This document shows, piece after piece, positions 1 through 7,800 of a stretch of DNA of 35,191 nt. The position numbers were made by a program, and so were the translations under genes. Origin of the DNA: a bacterium. GTDB taxonomy: Bacteria > Patescibacteriota > Minisyncoccia > Portnoybacterales > JAKAHB01. The notes beneath the pieces were generated by a model. The model did not search any database. It saw nothing but the letters and a program-made list of their open reading frames with translations, and was not told the DNA's origin. Positions within the stretch are counted from its first letter, which is position 1; each line of letters starts with the position of its first letter. The stretch lies in the NCBI GenBank assembly GCA_021815315.1, contig JAKAHB010000006.1, positions 1-35,191 of the forward strand. Direction: 5' to 3'.

Positions 1-93
1 CGGGTTGCCAACTTCGCCCACAGCATCGGGGTTTTCCAGCTTGCCCATGTTGCAGGGCTTTTGAAAATGTTTAATGACTTCTTTTGAGTACAT
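1..93 (-). CDS. iscU: IscU/NifU-like Fe-S scaffold protein (partial, N-terminus only)
   Basis: Only the first 31 codons are in the window; the gene runs off the left edge. The translation begins MYSKEVIKHFQKPCNMGKLE and continues with an N-P-D-A-V-G-E-V-G-N-P stretch. This is the typical start of IscU/NifU N-terminal scaffolds (MYS..V..H...P.N.G.....D..G..G.P). The family assembles Fe-S clusters on conserved cysteines that would lie outside the window. It starts 23 bp after the iscS stop on the same strand, so iscS-iscU is a likely operon with the desulfurase first. Inference: it receives sulfur from the adjacent IscS. Identification rests on the N-terminus alone. Confidence 0.75.
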   Translation of the reverse strand, partial: MYSKEVIKHFQKPCNMGKLENPDAVGEVGNP

Positions 94-116
94 AGTAGCT
101 CGTTTATAGTTTGATA

Positions 117-1370
117 TCAGCAACCAAAATCCTCCGGCAATCTTTCTTCTCTCTTCCCCAATCTTTCTTGCAGCACGTTTCCACTCACCTGCCTTAGTTT
201 CTCAATCACCCGAGGAAAAACTTCTATTGCGTAATCAACTTCTTGCTCGGTTGAATACTTCCCCAGAGTCAGACGCACTGAACTGTGGGCTTGTTCCGGC
301 GGCAGTCCCAGCGCGATCAAAACATGAGACGGTTTCAAACTTTTGGAAGCGCAAGCCGAAGCCGTGGAAACGGCAATTCCCTCAAAGCTTAGAGCGTAAA
401 GCAAGGCTTCACCCTCAACATTGTCAAAACGCAGATTGGCATTGTTGGGCGAACGCGATTCTTTTGGCCCGTTTAAATAAGAGCCGGGCACATTTTTTAA
501 AATGCCTGCTATCAGTCTGTCTCTTAATTTTTTTACGAATTCTGTATTTTTTTCTTTCTCTGGCTGTATTTGTTTGATTGCCTCCCCTACGCCCACAATC
601 CCCGGGACATTCAGAGTGCCGGCGCGCAAACCAAACTCGTGACTGCCTCCGTCTTGGATTCTGGCGATGGGCGAGCCTTTTTTGATGTATAAAACGCCAA
701 CACCTTTTGGCCCGTAAATTTTGTGACCGGAAAAAGAAAGGAGATCCACGCCCAAATTTTTAACCTCGCAATCAAAATAATTAACAGCTTGAACCGCGTC
801 GGTGTGAAAAATAATCTTTTGCTCTCTCTTCTCGTTTAATTCTTTTATCAGCCGACCGATTTCTTTGATCGGTTGAACCGTGCCAATTTCGTTGTTGACA
901 TACATCACCGAAATTAAAATCGTGTTTTTTTTAACAGCAAATTTTAATTCTTCCGGCTCCACAATTCCGTTGCTATTAATTCCCAAATAGGTCGCCTCAA
1001 TCAACCCTTCTTTTTCCAAAGACTTGACCGAATCAACCACGCAGTGATGTTCAATTTTGGTGGTAATGACGTGGGGTTTCCCCGCCGGGTTTTTTTCAAG
1101 AAATTTTTTAACCACGCCCTTGATTGCCAAGTTGTTGCTTTCGGTCGCGCCACTGGTAAAAATAATTTCTTCGAACGTAGCGCCCAGATATTCAGCCACT
1201 TGTTCTCTGGATTTTTGCACCGCTTCTGCCGCTTCTTCGCCTATAAAATGGATTGAAGAGGCGTTTCCAAATTTCTCGGAAAAATAAGGTTGCATGGCCA
1301 AAAAAACCTCCTTGGAAACAGGGGTCGTCGCGCCGTAGTCAAAATAAACTTTTTGCTTCAGTTCTGCCAT
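117..1370 (-). CDS. iscS: Cysteine desulfurase (IscS/NifS family)
   Basis: A PLP-dependent class V aminotransferase-fold enzyme that removes sulfur from cysteine for Fe-S cluster assembly and tRNA thiolation. Visible hallmarks are YFDYGATTPV near the N-terminus, TSGATESNN (PLP phosphate region), HTDAVQAV, the PLP-lysine motif SFSGHKIYGPKGVG and the catalytic-cysteine loop STASACAS. From the ATG at 1370 it has 417 residues, close to E. coli IscS (404). The reading frame extends upstream to a TTG at 1409, but that TTG is part of a promoter-like -35 box, so ATG 1370 is chosen; AAGG lies 3 nt before it. iscU follows 23 bp downstream. The family is certain; the exact in vivo partner is inferred from context. 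Confidence 0.95.
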   Translation of the reverse strand: MAELKQKVYFDYGATTPVSKEVFLAMQPYFSEKFGNASSIHFIGEEAAEAVQKSREQVAEYLGATFEEIIFTSGATESNNLAIKGVVKKFLEKNPAGKPHVITTKIEHHCVVDSVKSLEKEGLIEATYLGINSNGIVEPEELKFAVKKNTILISVMYVNNEIGTVQPIKEIGRLIKELNEKREQKIIFHTDAVQAVNYFDCEVKNLGVDLLSFSGHKIYGPKGVGVLYIKKGSPIARIQDGGSHEFGLRAGTLNVPGIVGVGEAIKQIQPEKEKNTEFVKKLRDRLIAGILKNVPGSYLNGPKESRSPNNANLRFDNVEGEALLYALSFEGIAVSTASACASKSLKPSHVLIALGLPPEQAHSSVRLTLGKYSTEQEVDYAIEVFPRVIEKLRQVSGNVLQERLGKREERLPEDFGC

Positions 1371-1380
1371 ATTCCTTGGA

Positions 1381-1409
1381 ATTTTAGCAGTTCTAGCCTC
1401 TTTAGTCAA
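1381..1409 (-). promoter_or_regulatory. Sigma70-type promoter of iscS-iscU
   Basis: On the minus strand TTGACT (1409-1404) and TAAAAT (1386-1381) are separated by exactly 17 bp. The -10 box ends 10 nt before the iscS ATG at 1370, so transcription should start only about 3-5 nt before the start codon. This near-consensus match is the reason to reject the TTG start at 1409. Confidence 0.7.
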
Positions 1410-1435
1410 ACAGCAAGTTGTTCAAGCGCGCGCCC

Positions 1436-1485
1436 TGTAAAGGCCGGGTCTTTACTGGATAACTTGTAAAGACCCGGCCTTTACA
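1436..1485. repeat. Inverted pair of a palindromic intergenic repeat, forming a 20-bp hairpin
   Basis: Two copies of the same repeat face each other (1436-1455 and 1465-1485). Each unit has arms TGTAAAG and CTTTACA around a GC centre (ACCCGGC or its complement). Because the copies are inverted, 1436-1455 pairs perfectly with 1466-1485 across a 10-nt loop. Single copies occur at 2014, 8901 and 14115. The pair sits between the ncRNA terminator and the iscS promoter. Confidence 0.85.
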
Positions 1486-1583
1486 AAACGGCTTAACACC
1501 GCGCCGCGTAGGGCGCGGATATTTATGCTTCTAACTGTTCGCCTACGGTTCAAGGCTCGCCCGTAGAACTATGCCCGAGGGAG

Positions 1584-1612
1584 AAATAAAAAAAGCGGCC
1601 GAGCACGGCCGC
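1584..1612 (-). terminator. Intrinsic terminator of the ncRNA
   Basis: On the minus strand a perfect 7-bp stem GCGGCCG/CGGCCGC with a TGCT loop (1612-1595) is followed by a run of seven T and a further T-rich tail. Confidence 0.9.
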
Positions 1613-1951
1613 GGTAAAAAGATGGGGACAATGGTTTAGCCTTGGAGGCCACGGTGAACAGCGAGTCGGAAGCTACGCCAGGTTTTACCCTGGCTTGACC
1701 TTTGGCGGAACCCTGGGGTCCCGCCTTATCCAGACGCTAGCTGTCCCAGCCCCCCACTTTCCCTCCTTTTTCAGGAGGTACTTGGGTAACTACGCTCACG
1801 AAAGAGCCTTGGCCCTCTCGGCGGTTATTTAAAACCGACCTCGCGTAATCCCCGTGACCCCCGCCCATGATAGCGCAGCGGGTTTGGGCTGCTCCCGGTG
1901 GGCGCCAAGCGCCTCGGGAATCTCTTTTTGATTTCTTCCACGCCCCTTGAT
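1584..1951 (-). ncRNA. Unidentified structured non-coding RNA, about 370 nt
   Basis: No convincing reading frame occupies this stretch, but it has a complete RNA-gene architecture on the minus strand: a TTGACA-16-TACAAT promoter at 1985-1958, many stable hairpins and a strong intrinsic terminator. Visible helices include a 10-bp stem GGCGGGACCC/GGGUUCCGCC, GCCAGG/CCUGGC, CCUCCU/AGGAGG, CGGUU/AACCG and GGCGC/GCGCC. A closing helix seems to join the 5' end (GGGG, then GUGG) to the 3' end (CCAU, then CCCC) just before the terminator, as in globular RNAs. I could not match it to tmRNA, SRP RNA, RNase P RNA (present elsewhere here) or 6S RNA. The start is inferred from the promoter (about 7 nt after the -10). 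RNA-gene status is well supported; identity is unknown. Confidence 0.75.
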
Positions 1952-1957
1952 ATTTTC

Positions 1958-1985
1958 ATTGTACTCGCCAAATTTCGGCTGTCAA
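1958..1985 (-). promoter_or_regulatory. Strong sigma70 promoter of the ncRNA
   Basis: TTGACA (1985-1980) matches the consensus exactly and lies 16 bp from TACAAT (1963-1958), which is 5/6. There is no Shine-Dalgarno plus start codon in good register downstream, consistent with an RNA gene. Confidence 0.75.
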
Positions 1986-2013
1986 CTAGGAGCCAAGCCT
2001 TCTGTTGATAACT

Positions 2014-2034
2014 TGTAAAGACCCGGCCTTTACA
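2014..2034. repeat. Palindromic intergenic repeat, single copy
   Basis: Arms TGTAAAG and CTTTACA around ACCCGGC, identical to the copies at 1465, 8901 and 14115. The left flank (GATAACT) is shared with the copy at 1465. Confidence 0.85.
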
Positions 2035-2049
2035 AAATAGTGCCAAAGC

Positions 2050-2340
2050 TTAAAACGGCATCGCCAGGCCGTTCATCTGCTCGGCCATTTTGCGTTGGAT
2101 GGTTTTTTGCGCCCGATTAAAGCAATCTTTAACATCGCTATCGCGCAAACTATTTTTGTCGCCGATTTCAACGGACAAAACCTCCATCGCCCCCGACATT
2201 TTTATCTTAACTTCTCCTACTTGTTCTTCAACGGTCATTGCGTCCAACTTCTTTTTCATCTCGCGCAATTGATTGATTTGTTTTAGTTTATCAAGCATCT
2301 CCAAAGAGGCGGCGAGCAGAAAACAGTTTGTGAAAATCAC
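2050..2340 (-). CDS. ybaB: YbaB/EbfC-family nucleoid-associated protein
   Basis: A small DNA-binding protein of the YbaB/EbfC family, which forms dimers that coat DNA. The core shows an N-terminal helix (MLDKLKQINQLREMKKKLDA), a central EVKIKMSGAMEVLSVEI matching the family's V-x-V-x-x-(N)G-x-x-x-(V)-x-x-(V/I)-x-I strand region, and the characteristic C-terminal G-x-x-MPF end. A GTG start at 2340 has a very good Shine-Dalgarno (GGAGGA, 6 nt away), giving 96 residues. An ATG at 2298 lacks a Shine-Dalgarno but matches the usual family N-terminus, giving 82. It lies 30 bp after the clp-like gene, probably co-transcribed. dnaX and recR, its usual neighbours, are not in view. Confidence 0.85.
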   Translation of the reverse strand: MIFTNCFLLAASLEMLDKLKQINQLREMKKKLDAMTVEEQVGEVKIKMSGAMEVLSVEIGDKNSLRDSDVKDCFNRAQKTIQRKMAEQMNGLAMPF

Positions 2341-2370
2341 CTACTATCCTCCACGAACCACACGCCAAGT

Positions 2371-4803
2371 TTAAATTTCTTCTCCTTTAATCGCAAACGG
2401 TTGATTTTTTTGGATTTCCCCCGTCAATATTTTTTTGGCGATCAAGTCTTCTATTTTGTCTTGAATTACCCGACGCATCGGACGCGCGCCATATTGCGGC
2501 TCATAACCAAGCTCCGCCACTTTGGCTGTTAAATCATCGCCAAATTGAAATTGTAATTGTTGCTGTTCCAGTCTCTTGGCCAACTCTTGCAACATCAAAG
2601 AAGCAATTTTCATTAAATTTTCCTTGGAAAGCGGTTCAAAAAGAATTGCGGCATCAAAACGGTTGATGAACTCCGGCTTAAAGATGCCTTGCTGTTGAAT
2701 CGCATCCAGCACTTGGGATTTTTCATTCACCAGCGACGCCTTGCCCTGCTCAACCAAATTTCTAATCAAATCGGCTCCGGCGTTGGAAGTGGCGATGATA
2801 ATCGCTTCCCGAAAAGAAACCTTGCGACCCAGGCCATCGGTCAAAAATCCGTCTTCCAAAACTTGCATGAAAATTTCTATCACTTCTTTGCTGGCTTTTT
2901 CAATCTCGTCCAGCAGCAGGACGCAAAAAGGATGCTCGCGTATCGCCGCTGCCAATTGCCCGACTATTTGACCGTCGGCATTGCCGATCAACCTTTCCAA
3001 GGAATCCATTTCCTTGTATTCGGTCATATCCAGCCGCACCATTCTTTTTTCATCACCAAAATAGGCCAGCGCCAAAGCCTTGGCGGTTTCTGTCTTCCCT
3101 ACGCCAGTCGGCCCCAGAAAAAGAAAGCTGCCGATGGGACGCATTGTATCGCCAATCTCCAACCGACGCCGCCTCATGGCCGAAGCGATTTCTTTTATGG
3201 CTTCGTCCTGACTGATTACTCGCTGGTGCAAAACCTCTTCCAGTCGCAACAACTTGTTTTTCTCATCTTGGTTAAGCGTTCCTGTGTTCACGCCCGTTTT
3301 TTCCGAAATTGCAGCGTCAACCAAATCAACCCCTGCCAGAGCAATATTGGCTTTCTGCGCTTTACCGATAACATCCCGCAAAATATTGATGGCTCGTTGA
3401 GGCAAGGGAATGTCCTGGAAATAGCGCAAAGACAACCGGGCAATCTCTTTAACGGCGGTGTAGGCCACCATCACGCCCGTTTCTTTCTCCAGCTGATAGG
3501 AAACATCATTTAAAATAAAAAACAAGTCATCATAAGTCGGTTCTTTAAGCTCAACCTGTTCAAAATGTTTCATCAACAAGGCGTTGGGCTCAATCACCTT
3601 GTGAAAAGCCTGATGAGAGGTAGTGCCCACTATCTGGATACTTGGATAGGGCAAAAACGAATTTAAAACCGCCGACAGATCTACTCGGCCCACGCCTGCT
3701 TGCTGGGTGACGTAGCGGTCAATATCTTCAATTACTAAAATCACGTTGCCGGCCATGGCCGCCTCAAAAAAAAGCTCGCTAATTTTTTCCTGCATCGCGC
3801 TGGCATTAGGCAGTCCGGCCAAAGCCTCATCGATTTTAAATTCCAAAACTCTTTTAAAAGCCAGCTTGCTTGAGGCTTTTCCCCGAGCGATATATTTGGC
3901 GAAAGCATAAACGACAGATGTTTTGCCGCTCCCCGGATCGCCGACTAAAAGCACATTAGCTTGAGAAAATTTGGAAAGAATTTCTTCCATCTTTCTCATT
4001 TCCTCGTTATGAGCCACGATTCTATGATCATTTAGAACGTAAAGTCGGGTCAAGTCCAAAACATAGTTGTTCAAGTGGTAGGTATAGCCGTAAGCCCAAT
4101 TACGAGTTAGCGGTGGCTTAGCTAGTAAAACATCGCGTCGCCACCATTGCCCGGCTCTTTCTTGTTGCTGCTGGGAAAAAATTTCCCAACGCAAAATCAA
4201 AGCGAATTCATTTTCATTTAGATTCAATTGCCGCAATTTCGCTCGCAATTCCGGCAAACCGGACGGCGGCTGTTCCCAGCCAAGGTGTTGCCAGACTCTG
4301 GAAAACCAACCTTGTTTCATTAATTCGTCCAGAGACATTTCGTTGTAGGGTTTCCCGGTTGCTTGCTTGTAGGCAAAAAGGCCGCTGGCGGCCAAGATAA
4401 TCGCCAGCAACAAAAACAAAAAGCCAAATTCGTTACCGGCCAGCGCCAAATAAATTCCGCCCGCCAGCAACGCCGGCAAAGAGAGAATAAAAGTCAGCCA
4501 GACTAAAAAAATCGCCAGCCCGAAAATAAAGAGCAGAATTTCCAAAATTAACGCGAGCAGGATAAAAAGAGCGCGCGCAACAAAGCCTACCAACCGGCCG
4601 ACGGTGTTGAAAGCAAAAGCTTGAGCCCAGACTTTGGGGTCAAATCCTTGCCCATAACTGGTTAAATCCCTCTTCCAGACGGCAAAAAGGTTACGCAAAA
4701 GCTGCGGCACGGCCAACCAAGACCAGATAAACTCCATGAGAAGCTCCCAGAAACGCAAAAAGCCGACTATGCCTTTTTTATAATGCCAGACAAAATATTT
4801 CAT
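2371..4803 (-). CDS. Membrane-anchored Clp/Hsp100-type AAA+ ATPase (two AAA domains)
   Basis: 810 residues. The first 150 or so hold hydrophobic segments (roughly 65-105 and 108-145) in place of the Clp N-domain. AAA domain 1 follows, with Walker A GDPGSGKTS (288-296) and Walker B VILVIEDID (354-362). AAA domain 2 has Walker A GPTGVGKTE (564-572), Walker B CVLLLDEIE (627-635), the arginine-finger region KPEFINRFD (709-717) and sensor-2 GARPMRR (772-778). The inter-domain LLRLEEVLHQRVISQDEA is typical of ClpA/ClpC/ClpB. The coiled-coil M-domain of ClpB is absent. I see no IGF/IGL ClpP-docking loop at the expected place after TSNAGA. Inference: a membrane-tethered unfoldase of the type seen in Patescibacteria, possibly not working with ClpP. 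Transcribed from a promoter next to the ATG; ybaB follows. Confidence 0.9.
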   Translation of the reverse strand: MKYFVWHYKKGIVGFLRFWELLMEFIWSWLAVPQLLRNLFAVWKRDLTSYGQGFDPKVWAQAFAFNTVGRLVGFVARALFILLALILEILLFIFGLAIFLVWLTFILSLPALLAGGIYLALAGNEFGFLFLLLAIILAASGLFAYKQATGKPYNEMSLDELMKQGWFSRVWQHLGWEQPPSGLPELRAKLRQLNLNENEFALILRWEIFSQQQQERAGQWWRRDVLLAKPPLTRNWAYGYTYHLNNYVLDLTRLYVLNDHRIVAHNEEMRKMEEILSKFSQANVLLVGDPGSGKTSVVYAFAKYIARGKASSKLAFKRVLEFKIDEALAGLPNASAMQEKISELFFEAAMAGNVILVIEDIDRYVTQQAGVGRVDLSAVLNSFLPYPSIQIVGTTSHQAFHKVIEPNALLMKHFEQVELKEPTYDDLFFILNDVSYQLEKETGVMVAYTAVKEIARLSLRYFQDIPLPQRAINILRDVIGKAQKANIALAGVDLVDAAISEKTGVNTGTLNQDEKNKLLRLEEVLHQRVISQDEAIKEIASAMRRRRLEIGDTMRPIGSFLFLGPTGVGKTETAKALALAYFGDEKRMVRLDMTEYKEMDSLERLIGNADGQIVGQLAAAIREHPFCVLLLDEIEKASKEVIEIFMQVLEDGFLTDGLGRKVSFREAIIIATSNAGADLIRNLVEQGKASLVNEKSQVLDAIQQQGIFKPEFINRFDAAILFEPLSKENLMKIASLMLQELAKRLEQQQLQFQFGDDLTAKVAELGYEPQYGARPMRRVIQDKIEDLIAKKILTGEIQKNQPFAIKGEEI

Positions 4804-4811
4804 CTGAATTT

Positions 4812-4820
4812 ATTATATCA
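4812..4820 (-). promoter_or_regulatory. Extended -10 promoter of the Clp-like gene (near-leaderless)
   Basis: On the minus strand TGATATAAT is a perfect extended -10 (TGnTATAAT). It ends 8 nt before the ATG at 4803, so the leader would be only about 1-2 nt. No Shine-Dalgarno fits in that space. Confidence 0.7.
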
Positions 4821-4842
4821 CAAAAAGTAACCTCCAAAGACC

Positions 4843-7800
4843 CTAGTCCTTGACCGATCCCCTTCTTTCAAGCTTGTTCCAGCCAACTTCCCCGCCCCTA
4901 AGCGAAGACAGAAATGATTTTATCGCGACATAATACATCAGCTGACGATAATAAAAACGTTGCGGGATAATCCAAAGAAGCAATTTTTTGTCTTCCCTGG
5001 GTTCAAAAAAGAAGCCAATTGCCGCGGCCAAGAAGTCAGCCAGAATGAAAATCAAATAGGCCAGCAAATCTAGCTTGAATCTCCCAAAATTAAAAGACCC
5101 GGGATGATGATAACTGCCCAAAAGATTGTTGAGTAAGGAAAAAATAAAAGCCAGGTCAATAAACGGCGAAATAAGCGGAAAGAATATTTGATAGATAAAA
5201 ATATTAGGCAAGCTAAACCAACCAAGCCAACGATAACGCCAACGAAAAAGCGCGTCTTTATTTTTCCAGGCCGCTTGAAGCGTTCCGTACATCCAGCGAT
5301 AACGCTGCTTGACAAAGCTTCTTACCGTTTCTGGCGCTTCCGTCAAGGCAATCGCTCGCTCTTCGTAGGTAATTTTCCAACCGGCGCGCAAAATTCTGAC
5401 CGTCAAGTCGGCATCTTCAGCCAGTGTATCAACTCCAAACTCCCCGACTTCCAAAACCGCCTTTTTTCTCCACGCCCCGATTGCGCCCGGCACGACCGTA
5501 ATCCCGTTTAACATCATCAAGGCCCGGCGATCAATATTTTGGCTAGTAATATATTCCAGCGCCTGGCATTGAGTCAAAAAATTGACCCGGTTTCCCACTT
5601 TTGCGTTGCCGGCGACAGCTCCCAGGCGCGGATCGGTAAACTGGCTCGCCAAAAGTATTATCGCTTCTTTGTTAAAAATCGTATCCGCATCAAGACAGAT
5701 TAAGATTTCGGCCTTTGTTTGTTCCAGACCGTAATTTAAAGCCGCCGCCTTACCTTCGTTCTGCTGGCGAAAAATTTTTACTTTGGGATGGTTCTTGTAA
5801 TTTCTTTCCAACTCGCCCCAAGTATCATCAATTGAACCGTCATCAACGACAACAATCTCGAATTGTCGCGGTTGATCGGCCTTAAGCAACGAAGTAATAG
5901 TCCGAATAATAACTTTCTCTTCATTGTAGGCCGGGATAATGACCGCTACGGGAAGATCGGCCCGGGCGTCTTTTCTGCGACCGTCTTTGCGAGAAGCCAA
6001 ATATTGCCAGCTCGCCAATCCGACAACGAATAACAACCTGGCCAATCCCAAGACCAAACCGACAAAAGAAAGCCCGGAAACAATAACAATCAGCCAGTGC
6101 CAGGTGGTAAACCCAATTTTGTTTCCAAAAACCATCCAAGTCGGTTCATTTATCTTCGGCATCACCTGGTCTTTGGTCTGGCCGATTAAATCGGTCAGAG
6201 GAACAAATTCGTATCCGTCAGCCCGCAATTTTTTGACTAGACCCTCAAGCGCCGCGACTGTCTGGCTTCTATCGCCTCCGGAATCATGGAGCAGAATCAC
6301 TCCGCCCTGGTGAGCTTCGGCCTGACGCACTGTATCAGCGACAATTTTATCGACTCCCGGCTGGCGCCAATCATTCGGATCGATCATCATCCCGATACTT
6401 AAGTAGCCCAGCTGACTAATTTGGTCAAGAGAACGAGCTTGAACCCCGTTATCCGGCTCTGAATCCTCGGCATAAGGAGAACGGAAAAGGATGGTCAAGC
6501 GACCGGTAACAACCTCCAAAAGCCTCTCGGTCGCCAAGATCTCAAGCTTCAATCTTTCAGTTGAAATGTCGGTAATATCGGGGTGAGTGAAGGTGTGATT
6601 ACCGATTAAGTGCCCTTCGGACACTTCTTGCTTGACGATTTCCGGATATTTTTCCATCTGAGACCCGATGACAAAAAAGGTAGCCGGCGCTTTAAGTTCC
6701 CTAAGGCGCTCTAAAATCAGGGGCGTATAAACCGAGTCGGGTCCATCGTCAAAAGTCAACGCCAGTTTTTTTGGTTTATATCCTAGCCGCTGAATGACAT
6801 AAGGAGAAGGTAAATCCTGATAAGTTTCGTCCGTGATTAGTTTATCGGCGTCACTATATTCAATTAAACGTTGGCCGGTCTTGGGACGAGAAGTAATTTC
6901 TAAAATTTCTCCCTGCCCCTCATAGTCCAACTGATAACTGAAATTTATTTTGTTCAAACTCTGCGCTTGTTGTTGATCATTTTTTTCCGGCTGGCCCAAA
7001 AGATTCCAGATCGAAGGGTCTTCGCTACCCAGGCGCCATAAAGCGACTCCGGCCACGGACAGGTCTTTAAGCGAGGCCAGCTCATTAAAAATGGTCGCTG
7101 CGTCAAGCAACCAAACTTGGTGCTGTTTATTATTGTCGTCCAGATATTTAAAATAGGGATTGAGCGATTTATCATCAAAAACAATGTCGGCTTCCGATTC
7201 CCTGGCAATCAACATTGCTTCTTCAAAAGTTTTTCCATCCGCCTGTCTTGTCCCCTCCGCCCAATCATAAGCATAACTGCCCAGGGCAACAATCATTTTC
7301 TCGGATGAGATATCGGCAGTTCGCTTGCCCAGAATTTCTTCATACCAGGACAAACCCGAAATCGGCCCGACTTCGCTGGTTGACCAATGTTGATCGTAGG
7401 CCATAACAATGACATAATCGGCGACTTCGTTTATCTTCGGATAGTCAAAATTATCATTGCTGGCAGGGACGATAACGGCGAGTTTTAAATTCCACTTTAT
7501 TAATTCTTGCCGCAATTCTCCAAGGAACAAAACGAAAGTAGCTTGGCTCTCCGGCGGTAAGTTCTCAAAGTCAATCGCGACCCCGTTCAGACTGTGCGCC
7601 AAGGCGTGTTCGGATATTTTTTTTATCAAAGTTTGGCGGCTGACCGGATCGCTCAAAACTTTCACCAGCAAGTCTCCTTGCCAATCGTTATTTGAATAAT
7701 TGTTTATTAACCCCCAAATCTTCGCTTCGGGACGATTTGAACGAATATAACTGACAACCTCTTGCTCTTTAGCCGGGTCGTCCTCGATTAGACTTCCGCT

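Noticed and set aside
1371-1409. TTG start giving a 430-residue IscS
   Set aside because: The TTG is the beginning of a TTGACT -35 box with TAAAAT 17 bp later; the ATG at 1370 fits the family.
1584-1951. Identification of the ncRNA as SRP RNA or tmRNA
   Set aside because: It contains GGGAGCAGCC, as in the SRP symmetric loop, but the apical GGAA-type tetraloop and central position are missing. No tag-peptide frame, no TTCGAAT arm and no 3' CCA, so tmRNA does not fit.
1825-2046. 73-codon minus-strand frame inside the ncRNA
   Set aside because: It crosses the RNA promoter, has no Shine-Dalgarno and encodes a low-complexity basic sequence.
2689-3513. 274-codon plus-strand frame
   Set aside because: Antisense shadow of the Clp-like ATPase, which has all its motifs on the minus strand.
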